A stretch of DNA of 64,000 nucleotides, from assembly GCA_003988855.1 (NCBI GenBank), contig QYAI01000155.1, positions 62,001 through 126,000 of the forward strand, in the 5' to 3' direction. The stretch is from Arachnopeziza araneosa (Eukaryota > Ascomycota > Leotiomycetes > Helotiales > Arachnopezizaceae). This document shows positions 35,779 through 46,088 of the stretch, one piece after another; position 1 is the stretch's first letter, and every line of letters starts with the position of its first letter. Under the pieces are notes generated by a model that made no database searches, was not told the DNA's origin, and was given only the letters and a program-made list of their open reading frames with translations. The position numbers were made by a program, and so were the translations under genes.

Positions 35779-37834
35779 ATGTGCGATAATTTCGGAGCTG
35801 AGCGAGTCAAAGACAAAGAATTTGCTCGTGAACCCACAGGAAATTCATGCAATATCTATCATGTCCATCAAGAAGGGTCGGTTTTTTGTCAAGCTGAAGA
35901 ACCAATCAAAGATACTGGAAGTGAAGATAGAAACAGGAGGACAACTTGTAAGCAAGACCGCTTAACATTGGTGTACGCTATCACTGGTGCAGAACACAAA
36001 TCGATTCTTGATTTGACAAATATTGTAGACACCTCCCAACATCTTGTGTCCGAGTTTTCGATCCCAAGCCTATTGTTGGAAATACGGAGGGCTATACCTT
36101 ACCACGGTTGAAATCACCCGAGCCCGAACCTTTACCTTCGTACTTCAAAGCCCAGATGTTGGGTATTTGTAACGATTGTGGTTGCAAAAGTGAGATAGTA
36201 TGGCGTGGCTTTCAAAAGCCCGAGTCACATTTCGATGCCTGTTTTAGATATTATGACGGCAATAAGAAGAACAAGCCGAACGGAAGATGTTTCCTCAAAT
36301 GTAAGTCTTTTAACTGAATTCGAGAACAATACTGATGATGACAGTCTACTCTCTTCGATTGCCATACCTATCCCAGCAAAGCTTGACACTGTCTGTCGTG
36401 CAACATATTAGAGCTGAAGGTCATCAATTTATACCAGCTCAAGGGGGGAATAGAACAAATCGAGAGCATATTTTTGCATTTATTACTGGGCTGATGACTG
36501 CTGATCTCGGAGATCTTCTGACAGATCTGTTCAAGCGGTGGCAAGATGTCCCTCAAGATCATCATCTGACAGCAAGCACTGGAATGACAACAATACTTTT
36601 CCTCGCCGCAACGCTCTTCAAGTACGGCAGTATTGTCAAAGACAGTATCATCATTACATTCTATGATTTAATTGAATGTGATGAGCAGCTCCGAACGGCA
36701 GTCAAGAAGTTGAGGCTGAAAAATAATCCTGACGGTGTCGAAGACGTCACTCTCGAGATCGAAGAAGTGAACGAGAAGCTTATCAACATGAACATAGATC
36801 TTATTGGTACCCGATCAACAATGCACTTTCTATCGGAAAGCGCAAATTACCTGGTGAACCGAGTTTCGGTCTTCGAGGACTCGGTTATGGGATGCCTCGA
36901 CGACTCTATGACGCGTTTACGGCTGGAAAATGAGTTTCACAAGCTGGACTGCCATAAAGAGATGATTCGGGACAAAGATAAATTGGAAATGGTAAGGAAG
37001 GCTATGGATCAGTACAAGGTAGACATTGAAGCACTGAAACAGCACATCGATGTTACTGTTGGGATGGTGGGTAAACAGACCAATCCTATATGGATCCAGA
37101 TAAACTAATATGCCTTTGTAGTTGCAAAACGTGATCGCCCAGAAAGACAGCACCATCCAGCTTGGAATCATGGCGAATACCGATAGAGATGGCTGGAAGA
37201 TGAAAATCATTTCCGTCCTGACCATTTGCCTTCTACCAGCAACATTCATGGCAGTGAGTCGAATAATGGATCAATCAAATTCGGAGAGTAGTCTAACAGA
37301 TGTCAGATTTTTCTTACGACTCCGATGTTTAATTGGGACTCTGAAGAGGACGCCGCTTCGCGTAAACAGAACTGGAAGATATACTGGAAGGCTACAGGGC
37401 CAACTACCGGCCTACTGATAACAGGACTGATCATCGTTTCAAATCCAGCATTTTTTATCAAGCTGATAACTAATTTGACACCAAAACGGCTCCGGAACAA
37501 GGATACCGGTTTATACGGGAGAATGATGAGAAGGCTTCAGATGTTGGACAATCGTGAGAGAGCGAAGGAGAAAGCGGCAAGTTTCTCTCCATCTACTACA
37601 TTCAATTCAAAGACGAATAGAGGCAACCCCATCATGCCCAATACCGACTCTCGACCCAATACAGACATAAATTCCACAGAAGGAAGATCTCGAAACCGTG
37701 TTGAATTTGCGAACAATCTTTCGAGCTCTAGCACAAATAAGGACTCTCTCTTCTTGAACAAGTCTTCTTGGTTCAAATCACCTTTCTCAACAAAGGAGAA
37801 AGAAGATGAAGATCAACCAGTGCTTCCTAAATAA
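35779..37834 (+). CDS. Fungal CorA-like membrane protein (615 residues)
   Basis: Model of five exons: 35779-35972, 36029-36300, 36345-37066, 37122-37253, 37307-37834; 615 residues. The soluble N-terminal half includes TEGYTLPRLKSPEPEPL, a Cys-rich patch (MLGICNDCGCKSEIVW) and FYSLRLPYLS. A helical region (about 330-460) follows, ending in KLEMVRKAMDQYKVDIEALK. Two membrane segments come next: IISVLTICLLPATFMA, followed by TTPMFNWDSEE, and TGLLITGLIIVSNPAFFI. The layout, long coiled coil then two C-terminal helices with a short loop, is that of the fungal CorA-like superfamily, but the loop has no GMN motif, so Mg2+ transport is doubtful. The tail is Ser/Asn-rich. The first intron (GTACGC donor) is the least certain part of the model. 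Confidence 0.7.
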
Positions 37835-38471
37835 AAATAATCTGTCTCTATACTATGATTATTGATGCGTCTAACTTTCTTCCGTATGGTCATGATTCTA
37901 CTGTTTTGGGAAAATTTCTGAATATCAATTCCTGGCTAAGGGGATATCTTGTGCGTAAATAATGTTACTCAGGTAGTCAAGTAATGCAGAATCTGGCAAC
38001 CCTTTGAAAAGACGTCAGCAGAGCACTCAGGAACCAATATGATTTAGTTCCCATTCGGCTCTGCCTGCGAAAGCTGTCAACTCTACACGATTATATTCAT
38101 GGGCACCAAGTCGGCTCCTAAGAGAGCCCAAACAGGAACGCCCAAAAAGTTACATCCTTCAACCCCTCAAAGCAGATTCTTCTTGTAATATTATAGAAGG
38201 ATTTATAACCATATGTAAGGGATAAATAAATGGAGTACAACTGTTATAGAATTGGGAAGGAGCAGCTGAAAAGCATGCATAAAAAAGGGTTTCACGTCAG
38301 ATTCTCTTCTGAAGAATCAACATCCTTTTACCCACCCATCAATATCAAACCTTTTTTCTCTCACCCACCTTACCTGAGCTGGGTGAGCAACTTGAGCAAA
38401 ACAGTCCCCACTTTTCACACACACATCTTGAGTAATAAGCTGCTGTAGCGCTTTATAGGTAGTAAAATGAA
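37835..38471. other. Intergenic region between convergent genes
   Basis: About 640 bp between the 3' end of the CorA-like gene and the 3' end of a truncated CorA-like relic on the other strand. AT-rich, no gene seen. Confidence 0.6.
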
Positions 38472-39244
38472 TTAAACTAGAATATAGCGTTGAATAAGAG
38501 AATGAATTGTTTCCATTATTCCTTCGGCAAACGCAGCCCATTTTCTCCAACTCGTTGTCATAAGGAAAAGAGATATGAGGAAGATTGGGATTGTAGAGCT
38601 GGCCCACACCCACCACCCATTAGCAGGGTGTGTGAATTCAATAAAGTTCATTCCAAACACAGAGCTCATAAATGCCAGTGGCACATAGACGGCAGCGAGG
38701 ACAGTGAACTTATAGACGCGCTTTCCTTGTTCAATGCCAGCCCTTGCCTCTGCTAAGCCAGCTTTGTTAGTCACTATATTTAATTCTTGCTCGCACCGGC
38801 TCCTCAACTCGTAAGCACGGTTCAGCAGATATAGAAAATCTCTTTCCAAAGATTTCCATTTCGCGTTGGTACACTCGTTTGTCGACGACGGCCAATCAAG
38901 AAGCTCTCGATCAGCAATGAAATCCCTGGTCTCACAGATCTGTTGGGAAACTCGTTGGAGAAGTCTCGTGAAAAAGATCAGGTTTGTTTGCACATCCTCC
39001 TCAAAACCTTGTTCAGAGTCTGTCAAGCTCGTCCCGCCCTGGGCGATAACAGCGTCGACATTAGATGTGATTGTGTCTAGCAATTGCATTTTGGATGCTG
39101 AGGCGAATGAAAACAATTCGTAAAGTGCATATAACGGATCTGTACAAAGAATCCGATGGTCCAAGGAACTTCCATAAAGTCTCGAAAGTATGGAGGCTGT
39201 CTGAGGTAGGCGTCCATAGCCACCCTCGCTGATCTGTTGCTGTA
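38472..39244 (-). pseudogene. Truncated CorA-like C-terminal region
   Basis: An open frame of about 255 codons with no start of its own. It reads EGGYGRLPQTASILSRLYGS, a helical stretch (QTNLIFFTRLLQRVSQQICE and onward), then the classic CorA end: first membrane helix VYKFTVLAAVYVPLAFMSS, the motif SVFGMNF (the GMN signature of Mg2+ channels), a short loop, and a second helix TIPIFLISLFLMTTSW. The N-terminal soluble domain expected upstream (above 39245) is missing. That DNA instead carries, on the plus strand, the relic of an oxygenase gene. Either the gene was truncated by rearrangement, or distant 5' exons exist that I could not connect. Confidence 0.65.
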
Positions 39245-39279
39245 CTCATCCCGGAACAGATGCTTCATCAGCGTCAATC

Positions 39280-39742
39280 GTCAACATCATTCAAGATTTA
39301 AATGGAGAATCAGCCGAAAAGCTTCTCGCAGGACGATATATTTACCTCAAGCAAGCATTCTTGAACCGGCAGGCAGCCCAAAACTAATTGTGCTAGTGTC
39401 TGGAGGCCGCTGCGAGGTCCGCTGCGTACATGGCCTCTCGCAGTATGCGATGCCACTTCTGTCAACTCCGATCTTGATTATAAAGCCAGTGACTTCATTT
39501 TCAGACCTGATTGGGCTCAAGAAAACCTCCTGGTGCATTTTAATGAACGCCAAAGGTGGTACTACCTTAGTGATCAAATGCCACACGAGCTGCTCTTATT
39601 TCGATTCTTAATCTTATAAATTTGATACTGATACAAATATAAAGGTGTAGCACACACGTCATTCAGCGTCCCTCAGCCCTCCGACCACCATCCAGAGCCT
39701 CGAGAAAGCATCGAACTTCGTGTGATCGTATATTTCGATTGA
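39280..39742 (+). pseudogene. Relic of a GA4-desaturase/AsaB-type hydroxylase-desaturase
   Basis: From 39401 the frame reads WRPLRGPLRTWPLAVCDATS, later RPDWAQENLLVHFNERQRWY and YLSDQMPHELLLFR, then after a break GVAHTSF and PRESIELRVIVYFD before TGA at 39740-39742. This is the C-terminal third of the fungal family around GA4 desaturase, AsaB and CmcJ-like hydroxylases, which act in secondary metabolism. In-frame stops at 39617-39619, 39623-39625 and 39629-39631 split it with no clean intron. A likely upstream piece (NGESAEKLLAGRYI, around 39301-39342) lies in another frame. The N-terminal two thirds are absent, so it is a nonfunctional fragment facing the CorA-like fragment. Confidence 0.75.
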
Positions 39743-40441
39743 CTCTAGAGTATCGTCGAGGGATGGTTGGAAGAAGCGTCTGCAAACGACGATCTGTTGT
39801 TGAACTTGTGTTAGAAGCCGTGGAATTTTATAAAATAATAATCAAATACACAAACATCTGCGTGCGATCCAAGCTTCAAGCTTTCTATTTGAAAGGAGTA
39901 CGCGTAATCATGCTTGGGCAAGATTTCACCTCAGATGCCGTAGGAGCTATGTGAGCAAATGAGTAGGTAATAACCTTTTATTCAAGATCATACCTGATGA
40001 TTTCGTTGAGCGTAGGTTTCGCGGCGACTGAGGGGGATGTGGTACCTCCAGAATCGTTGTCGCGCTCGAAAGTTTCAAGCCAAGTCTCCGAACTGTTTGC
40101 TGTTTTTTGACTTGTAACTTGCACCATGTTTTTGGCGTCCGCAGGCTGTTTCCATGGTTGTATCAAAGGCTTCTGCTGCATTTTGAATTGATGGACGAGT
40201 CTCTGGTGAAGGAAGACAAAATGTAATACAAAAAAGTCCTCTGCAAGATGCGATTTGCTGAAGAGGATGGGTAATAGAGGGGACAAAGAGCTGCAGACTT
40301 GCTTGAACCAAGCGGATACTCATCCACACCAAATGTATTGTACATGTGAGATAATCATGCGACAGAAAGCATTCCTTTTGAATACATTGTGAAAGGCCGA
40401 CAGTGGCCTTATCTTTTGGGCGAGACTCCTATGGCCCCGCC
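39743..40441. other. Region of about 700 bp without a firm gene
   Basis: Apart from one tentative two-exon small ORF on the minus strand, listed separately, no coding region, repeat or RNA gene was recognised here. Confidence 0.5.
39931..40181 (-). CDS. Tentative small two-exon ORF (67 residues)
   Basis: ATG at 40181 opens a frame that reads MQQKPLIQPWKQPADAKNMV and ends in a Ser/Thr-rich stretch, followed by a GTATGA donor at 39993 and a CATAG acceptor. Splicing exons 40181-39994 and 39946-39931 gives 204 nt, ending with TGA. The frame is also open further upstream, to an ATG at 40286, giving 102 residues. No known domain. It may be a 5' exon of a rearranged gene or chance. Confidence 0.22.
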
Positions 40442-40694
40442 CTCGCGGTGGACAAAAAAACCGGGAGTAAATAGCCCCCGTAAAAAGCGCCTTTCCCTTT
40501 GCCACGACGATATATCAACGCAACAACTTCTAGATTTTCTAAGATTGTACTAGAGTCTAGACGTCCTTCGAATCAAGGTCAAAAGCTTATCAGATTATCT
40601 TTATTTATTTTTTGGATTGCACATCTAGCTCCTAGAAAGTGTGTCTTTTTCAGACCGTCGCTTAATCACTCCCGGTTTTATTGTCCACCGCGAG
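40442..40694. mobile_element. Short element with 27-bp inverted repeats, MITE-like
   Basis: The 27-bp segment at 40442-40468 (begins CTCGCGGTGGACAA, ends CCGGGAGT) recurs inverted at 40668-40694 with a single mismatch, enclosing 199 bp. There is no coding capacity inside. This is the structure of a miniature inverted-repeat transposable element or a solo foldback. No clear target-site duplication is visible, so the true ends may lie slightly elsewhere. It lies 161 bp upstream of the start of the STAND gene, inside its presumed promoter or leader. Confidence 0.6.
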
Positions 40695-40855
40695 CTTGCC
40701 CAGCCAACCAAGATTGGTCTTGCATGCGTACCTTCCCCCGTTCGTTCAACAAGCTCCACTTCAATAATTTCAGGGTGTCAACTTCCCCCACCATCAATGC
40801 CACTTTGACAACAGCGATACTTCCATTGGTCTCTGCGACGCGCGACATATTAATC

Positions 40856-43800
40856 ATGTGCGATATCCAGCCCGTTGTTGTTGAGCCTCTGCGACATACT
40901 ACTGAGCCTCTGCGACATACTACTGAGCCTCTAAGACATACTACTGAGCCTCTGAGACATACTTCTGAGCCTCTGAGACAATCAGATGTTGTTGAGCCTC
41001 TACGACATACTACTGAGCCTCTGAGACAGTCAGATGTTGTTGAGCCTCTGAGACAGTCAAATGTTGTTGAACCTCTGAGACAGTCAGATGTTGTTGAACC
41101 TCTAAGACATTCAGATGTTGTTGAGCCTCTGAGACATTCAGATGTTGCTGAGCCTCTGAGACATTCAGATGTTGCTGAGCCTTTGAGACATTCAGATGCT
41201 ACTGAGCCACTGGAATTGATCTATAACGCAGCAGAGACTTTGTCGGTGAGACTTGAGTGAGTACTTCAATATCTATAATGGCACGAAAAGTATTGACAGT
41301 TCTAGTGTCATCTTTATCTACGGTGCAGGGGCTTTAGACACGGCTGGCGCTCCAGAAGGATGGGCTACAGCGTTGACGAAGCTCGTACCTCCGGGTTCCT
41401 CGGTCTTCGGATATAACCTGTCATACTGGCCTGGCGATAGCTTCAAATGGCAAGACATCTCAATAAAATCAGGGGCGCTGCTACAAGCCCTTTTCGAGAA
41501 ATTCAATGTGAGGAACCTGCTGGTGGCCCCAAGAACCCTCAGACTGACACTACAAAGAGCCGTAGACGCCCTCTCGAAATTATTTGCTATGGATTTGCAG
41601 GGGTGGTATTCAAACATGCAAGTATACAACAAGGTTAAGGAAGTGGACCCAGCTGATGATGATAGACATTATGGAGAGCTTATCAGCAACATCGATACAG
41701 AGTCTCGCTTGTCAAAGACATCTCCGGTATTGTGTTTTTGGCAACCCCTCACATAACAAGCTCCGATACAGGGGATATGCAGATACTTTCGAGTATCCTA
41801 CAAAGCAATATAAAGTCAACTGCGAAGCGTGGTTTTACCAAAGCCGATGCTTCGAAAGTCGCCTATAGCTCTCTACAATTCGAGGAGCTGAAGGTGCTCT
41901 TTCCAATCCTTTCATGCTATGAGACCAAAGAGAGCAAATTGAGATCATCCAAATGGAACTTAAAGAAAGGCATAGTAAGCGTTGATCGTCCTTGGAGCTG
42001 CAGCCAGCTAATTGAGGTAGATTGTGAACGAACATCTCTCGAAAACTTTAGCGGCTCGGGAAAAGCTTGTTGCCATTGACACCAAGTTGACCGAGATTTT
42101 CACAACCACTGATGCAGTAATCCATTTGCACATCAAGAAATGTGGAGATCTATGTCTAGAGCATGCAAAGTCTCGGGCCAAAAATGCAGACACCAAAAGT
42201 GTACCGACCACGCCTCAGCGCACGGGCACTTTCCGCGATGAATGTATGCTTGCACTGAATTTCAAAAGGACATTCACATATTCTGACATATACCTTAGAT
42301 TTTTCCAGCCAGCCTACCACCTCATCACCCCAGAAGACGGCTGGCTCTAGCTTTAGCGCCGCCTTGTCCATGTCTCCACCTATGTTGTCCCCTTATCCCA
42401 CTGGATCCCTGTCATCCTCTGCTAAAACAGTATTTACTCGTTCGGACTCTGGCTCGAGCTTGGAAGTTGTAAGGCCGGATATTCAGTTACCCGTGTATTT
42501 CTTTAAGCCAGGGAGAGCTACTCGACGAAATATCAACTTCAAAGGCAGAAACGACACACTTGTTAAGATGGACGATACATTACTTCCGAAGACCTCTCCA
42601 ATTTCGGGTGAGGACTCAGATATGGAAGATCTTGGCCACAGGATTGTTGTTCTTTGTGGACCCGGAGGAGTTGGCAAAACTCAACTAGGAGTAGAATACA
42701 TGCACACGAGGAAAACACATTTCGACTTTATCGGGTTTCTTCAAGCCGAATCGAGAGAAAAATTGACTAATTCTTTTATTGGAATAGCTATCAAGCTTGG
42801 ACTCAGATCAAGGAGCAGCACCCAGGATCCTACAATTACTGTCGGTAACGTCAAAAGTTGGCTCGAGGATACACCAGGACTACGATGGCTGCTCGTGTTC
42901 GACAATCTTGACCGACAGGACATCATTCAAGAATTCTGGCCTGACGATGGTGATGGGTCAGTACTAGTGACGAGTAGAGACCCAGTCACTTTGATAAATT
43001 ATGGCCATGGAAGTACTAAAATCGATCTCGGCATGTTACCAGTTCAAGATGCGACTAACCTTCTACTTGAAATGACTCAGGACATTGTGCCTCGCAGCGA
43101 GCGGGAAACTGTGAAAGACGATGCAGAAGCTGTTGTCGAAGCACTGGATTATTTTCCACTTGCTATTGTTCAGATGTCTGGAGTCATACGAGAATATAAT
43201 CTAAATCTTTCCCAGTTCTTGAAGTTTTACAAAGCGGAAACACATCGCGTTGGTTTTCTTGGCAGTGGAGGGCTCAATCCTCATGGTTATAATCTCAATC
43301 TTGCGACAACTTGGGCTCTAGCGAAGCTCAGTAAGGGTGCAAAAAGCATTCTGTCGGTCATATCATTGCTTGACCCAGACGGCATCTCAGACACAATTTT
43401 CCCAAGAGATTCTCAGCCATCTGGACTCCTGGATATGCCATCCCCAGAAACCCGGTATCTGGCTATGAGAGAGTTAACTAGGTCGTCTCTCATCACGCTA
43501 ACGCGGGCTCCAGAGAATAATGACAGCGAAATAGTTATTCACAGGGTTGCTCAAGATACGGTGCGAGCTCTTCTTTTGAATGGCCCAGACTCCCATAAAG
43601 ATGTTTTCAGCAAGACGTTCGCTGCGACAGCAGATCTTCTGAAAGCTGTGTGGCCGTCAATATTGGGTGGGCCTCAATTTGGCTACACCCCTTCCTACAA
43701 GGTTGACCGCTGGACTGAATGCGGATTATACCTACCTCATGTTGTAAAGATGCTCAATATTTTCACGCAAAACATCAGTGAAGAGGATCGAAGTAGGTGT

Positions 43801-44955
43801 GCTACTCTAAAGTTTGCTTGGCTATTGTGTGAAGCAGCTTGGTAAGCCACACTTGGAATTTCCCTTGAAATTACTCTCTTCCCATCTAATAGAGTTAGGT
43901 TCGAGAATGAGAGATCAAACATCGAAGAAAGTATAGCTCTCGCACATGCTACTATTTGGATGTATGAATTTCTAGATAAAAGCACACTCAGCGATCTAGA
44001 TTCTATTGATATTCGTGCTACCGCGTACGGGACTTTGGGGGTCGTATCACAACTGGCTGACAAACCTGAAGATGCCTTATGTTACGACGAGCTCAATCTG
44101 CAACTAAGGCAAGAATCCTTTGCCATCAACAAGAATGTAGACGCAACCCTTGCTGCTGGATATGGCCATTATGCGGAGGCTCTAGCTTTGAACGGAGTCT
44201 GGGGCAAAGCAAAAGAGAACTTCAATAAGTCCATTGAAGTTCGACGCCAGATGCCAAACTTCACACCACTCCAGTTGTTTACACCACTTCTTGGACTTGG
44301 ACAAATCGCCACTTATGAAAGAGATCATGTACAGGCTGGGAAGTACCTTAATGAAGCTTTGAAGGACCGAGTCTCTAGATTTGGGGCGAATGATAGTGAG
44401 GGTGGAAGGTATGATATGAATCTGCGAGCTGAGTGTTTTGCAAAGATTACTAACACTACCTCTTTCCAGAACCGGACAATTGCTATACGCTATTGGCACA
44501 AACCTCCAGATTCAAGGAGAGGGCTATCTTGAAGAAAGCTTTGGCTACCACTTGAAGTCCCTACTCCATTTCCGTCGTACCGTAGGAGAAGGCCATATCT
44601 GGACCGCAGCTGCCGCTTACAAAGTTGCTGTACATTACGTACGCATGAAGGATTATGCAGAAGCAATGTGGGTATAACCTCTTTGCAATGAAATTATGTT
44701 AACTGGCTTTGTAGAAAAGAGTTCGATGAAGCATGTGCAACCTTCAGTCACGGCTTGCACTACCGAAAGCACCATGCCCGAGCACTGTTTCAAAAAAGTC
44801 GAGCAATGGAAATGTTAGGCGACTCCTACGGTGCTGGTTTGCTTCTCAACAGCGCCTATGAGATCCGTAAGGTGCTAGTCCCCAACGATTCACGTGCACC
44901 TAGCAAACTCGAAGACACCGACTTCGACGAGCTTGTTGTTTTCTGGTTCCGCTAG
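40856..44955 (+). CDS. STAND/NLR-like protein: EPLR repeats, pseudo-hydrolase, NB-ARC, TPR
   Basis: Nine exons: 40856-41256, 41300-41507, 41543-41621, 41679-41974, 42021-42243, 42299-43841, 43899-44408, 44470-44667, 44715-44955; 1232 residues. Residues 8-125: thirteen tandem 7- or 9-residue EPLR units. Residues about 134-330: alpha/beta-hydrolase-like module (VIFIYGAGALDTAG, RPLEIICYGFAGVVFK, VKDISGIVFLATPH), where the usual nucleophile Ser is Gly. Linker with TKLTEIF. NB-ARC from about 490: PGRATRRNINFKGRNDTLVK, P-loop CGPGGVGKTQ near residue 523, Walker B WLLVFDNLD near 598, VLVTSRD, then PLAIVQMSGVIREYNL. TPR-like helices about 800-1200. Such proteins are fungal NLR analogues in heterokaryon incompatibility or defence (family knowledge). 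The 35-bp second intron and the GAG acceptor of the third are the weak points. Confidence 0.85.
40877..41212 (+). repeat. Coding minisatellite, 21/27-bp units encoding EPLRHTT / EPLRQSDVV
   Basis: Thirteen units in one frame. Early units are 21 bp (EPLRHTT); later ones mostly 27 bp (EPLRQSDVV, EPLRHSDVV, EPLRHSDVA). Units differ by few, partly synonymous bases, so the array expanded recently and probably varies between strains. It encodes residues about 8-119 of the STAND protein. Confidence 0.9.
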
Positions 44956-45427
44956 ATGAGTGGCAATTGAAACACTTTCCGGGTTTCCATGCTTTCTAGT
45001 CTGATTCTTGTTCGTGGTACCTATTCTCCACTTTGTTCGTTCCTTGTTCCTCGTTCATTCTGACTATGTTTATAGTCACGCCTGTTGAGCCTCTGTGGGT
45101 TTCAATCGACGTTCTTGATACACGTTAACGAGGACCAACAAATGGGAAACGGCAAAGTGGGCATAAAAGCTAGTCATAGACAATGGGAAGTGATAGTGAG
45201 ATACAAGAATAGAAAATCGATGAACAAGCAGACACTTGCAATGAACATAATAAACGATAGAGAATGCAGGTAGTATTGATCCAAAAAGCAGTTCATGAAA
45301 AAGGTCTATTGCTACTAGGTTACCAAAAATTTATTTATTTAGCTAAGTCTGCTTTATTATTGTTTTAGCTTCTTAGTGAGCCAAATTTGCTGCTATAGTA
45401 ACAAATTTTCGTTGACACTTTTATATA
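44956..45427. other. Intergenic region downstream of the STAND gene
   Basis: About 470 bp before the MITE. No gene recognised; AT-rich toward the element. Confidence 0.6.
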
Positions 45428-45726
45428 CGGAGGTTCCCGCCAAAAGTAAGCGAGCTACAGGGTGTTGGACCCTATCCGCTCCCTGAACACGCTAAAGACG
45501 CCCTAAAGGCACTCTACAGCAGGCCGTCAAATTTTAACTCCCTGTAATTTCAGGGTACTCTACCAAAACAAAGTCTGTAATTACCTTTCCTAGACTTAAA
45601 ATCGTGTGTTTAAGGCGCTGAAGATAAGCGACGAGGCAGATAGGGTACCGCAGCGCCTTTAGGGCGTCTTCAGCGTGTTCAGGGTCCAACACCCTGTAGG
45701 TCGCTTACTTTTGGCGGGAACCTCCG
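45428..45726. mobile_element. 299-bp MITE with long terminal inverted repeats and TA target duplication
   Basis: The left end begins CGGAGGTTCCCGCCAAAAG and the right end is its inverted copy. The match extends about 75 bp on each side, interrupted by an 11-bp insertion in the left arm and a few substitutions. TA dinucleotides at 45426-45427 and 45727-45728 flank the element, as expected for insertion by a Tc1/mariner-type transposase acting in trans. There is no coding capacity. The high arm identity suggests a fairly recent insertion. Confidence 0.85.
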
Positions 45727-46088
45727 TAGTAAAAACTCCGGCTTTTTAATTGCTGAATGATGAAGCGCACTTCTGGCTCGAGGAACGAAAAGAAATTGTG
45801 GGAGTGTGGGGCTAGAAAGACCCAAGGGAACGCCAAATAAAGTCAGATGAAGCTTTGACTTCACTCAAGGGAAACTCTAAATGTATATATAGTGTGACGG
45901 CTTGCCTCAACCGAGGACTGTTGATGTTTGGATTTTGTCCTAGAGCCTCGATCCCAAGGCGTGTATTCTTGGGTGGGCAATAGAACCTCCTACCAGAAAT
46001 ATACCTAGTCATCTCGCCCCCTCGGAATAAGTTTCGAAAAAAGTCAGACAAGGCCACGGAGAGAATAGCTCAACCATGGCGGTCTCAT
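45727..46088. other. Intergenic region
   Basis: About 360 bp between the MITE and the stop of the zinc-cluster gene. An 81-codon minus frame overlaps here without recognised motifs. Confidence 0.55.

Noticed and set aside
39739..39954. 71-codon plus-strand frame downstream of the oxygenase relic
   Set aside because: It begins at the end of the oxygenase relic and has no family match or splice signals.
45812..46057. 81-codon minus-strand frame with an RFYCPP-like peptide also seen in the inverted repeat at 40442-40694
   Set aside because: The similarity is short and degenerate; it may reflect an old copy of the same repeat, but I cannot support a gene or an element.
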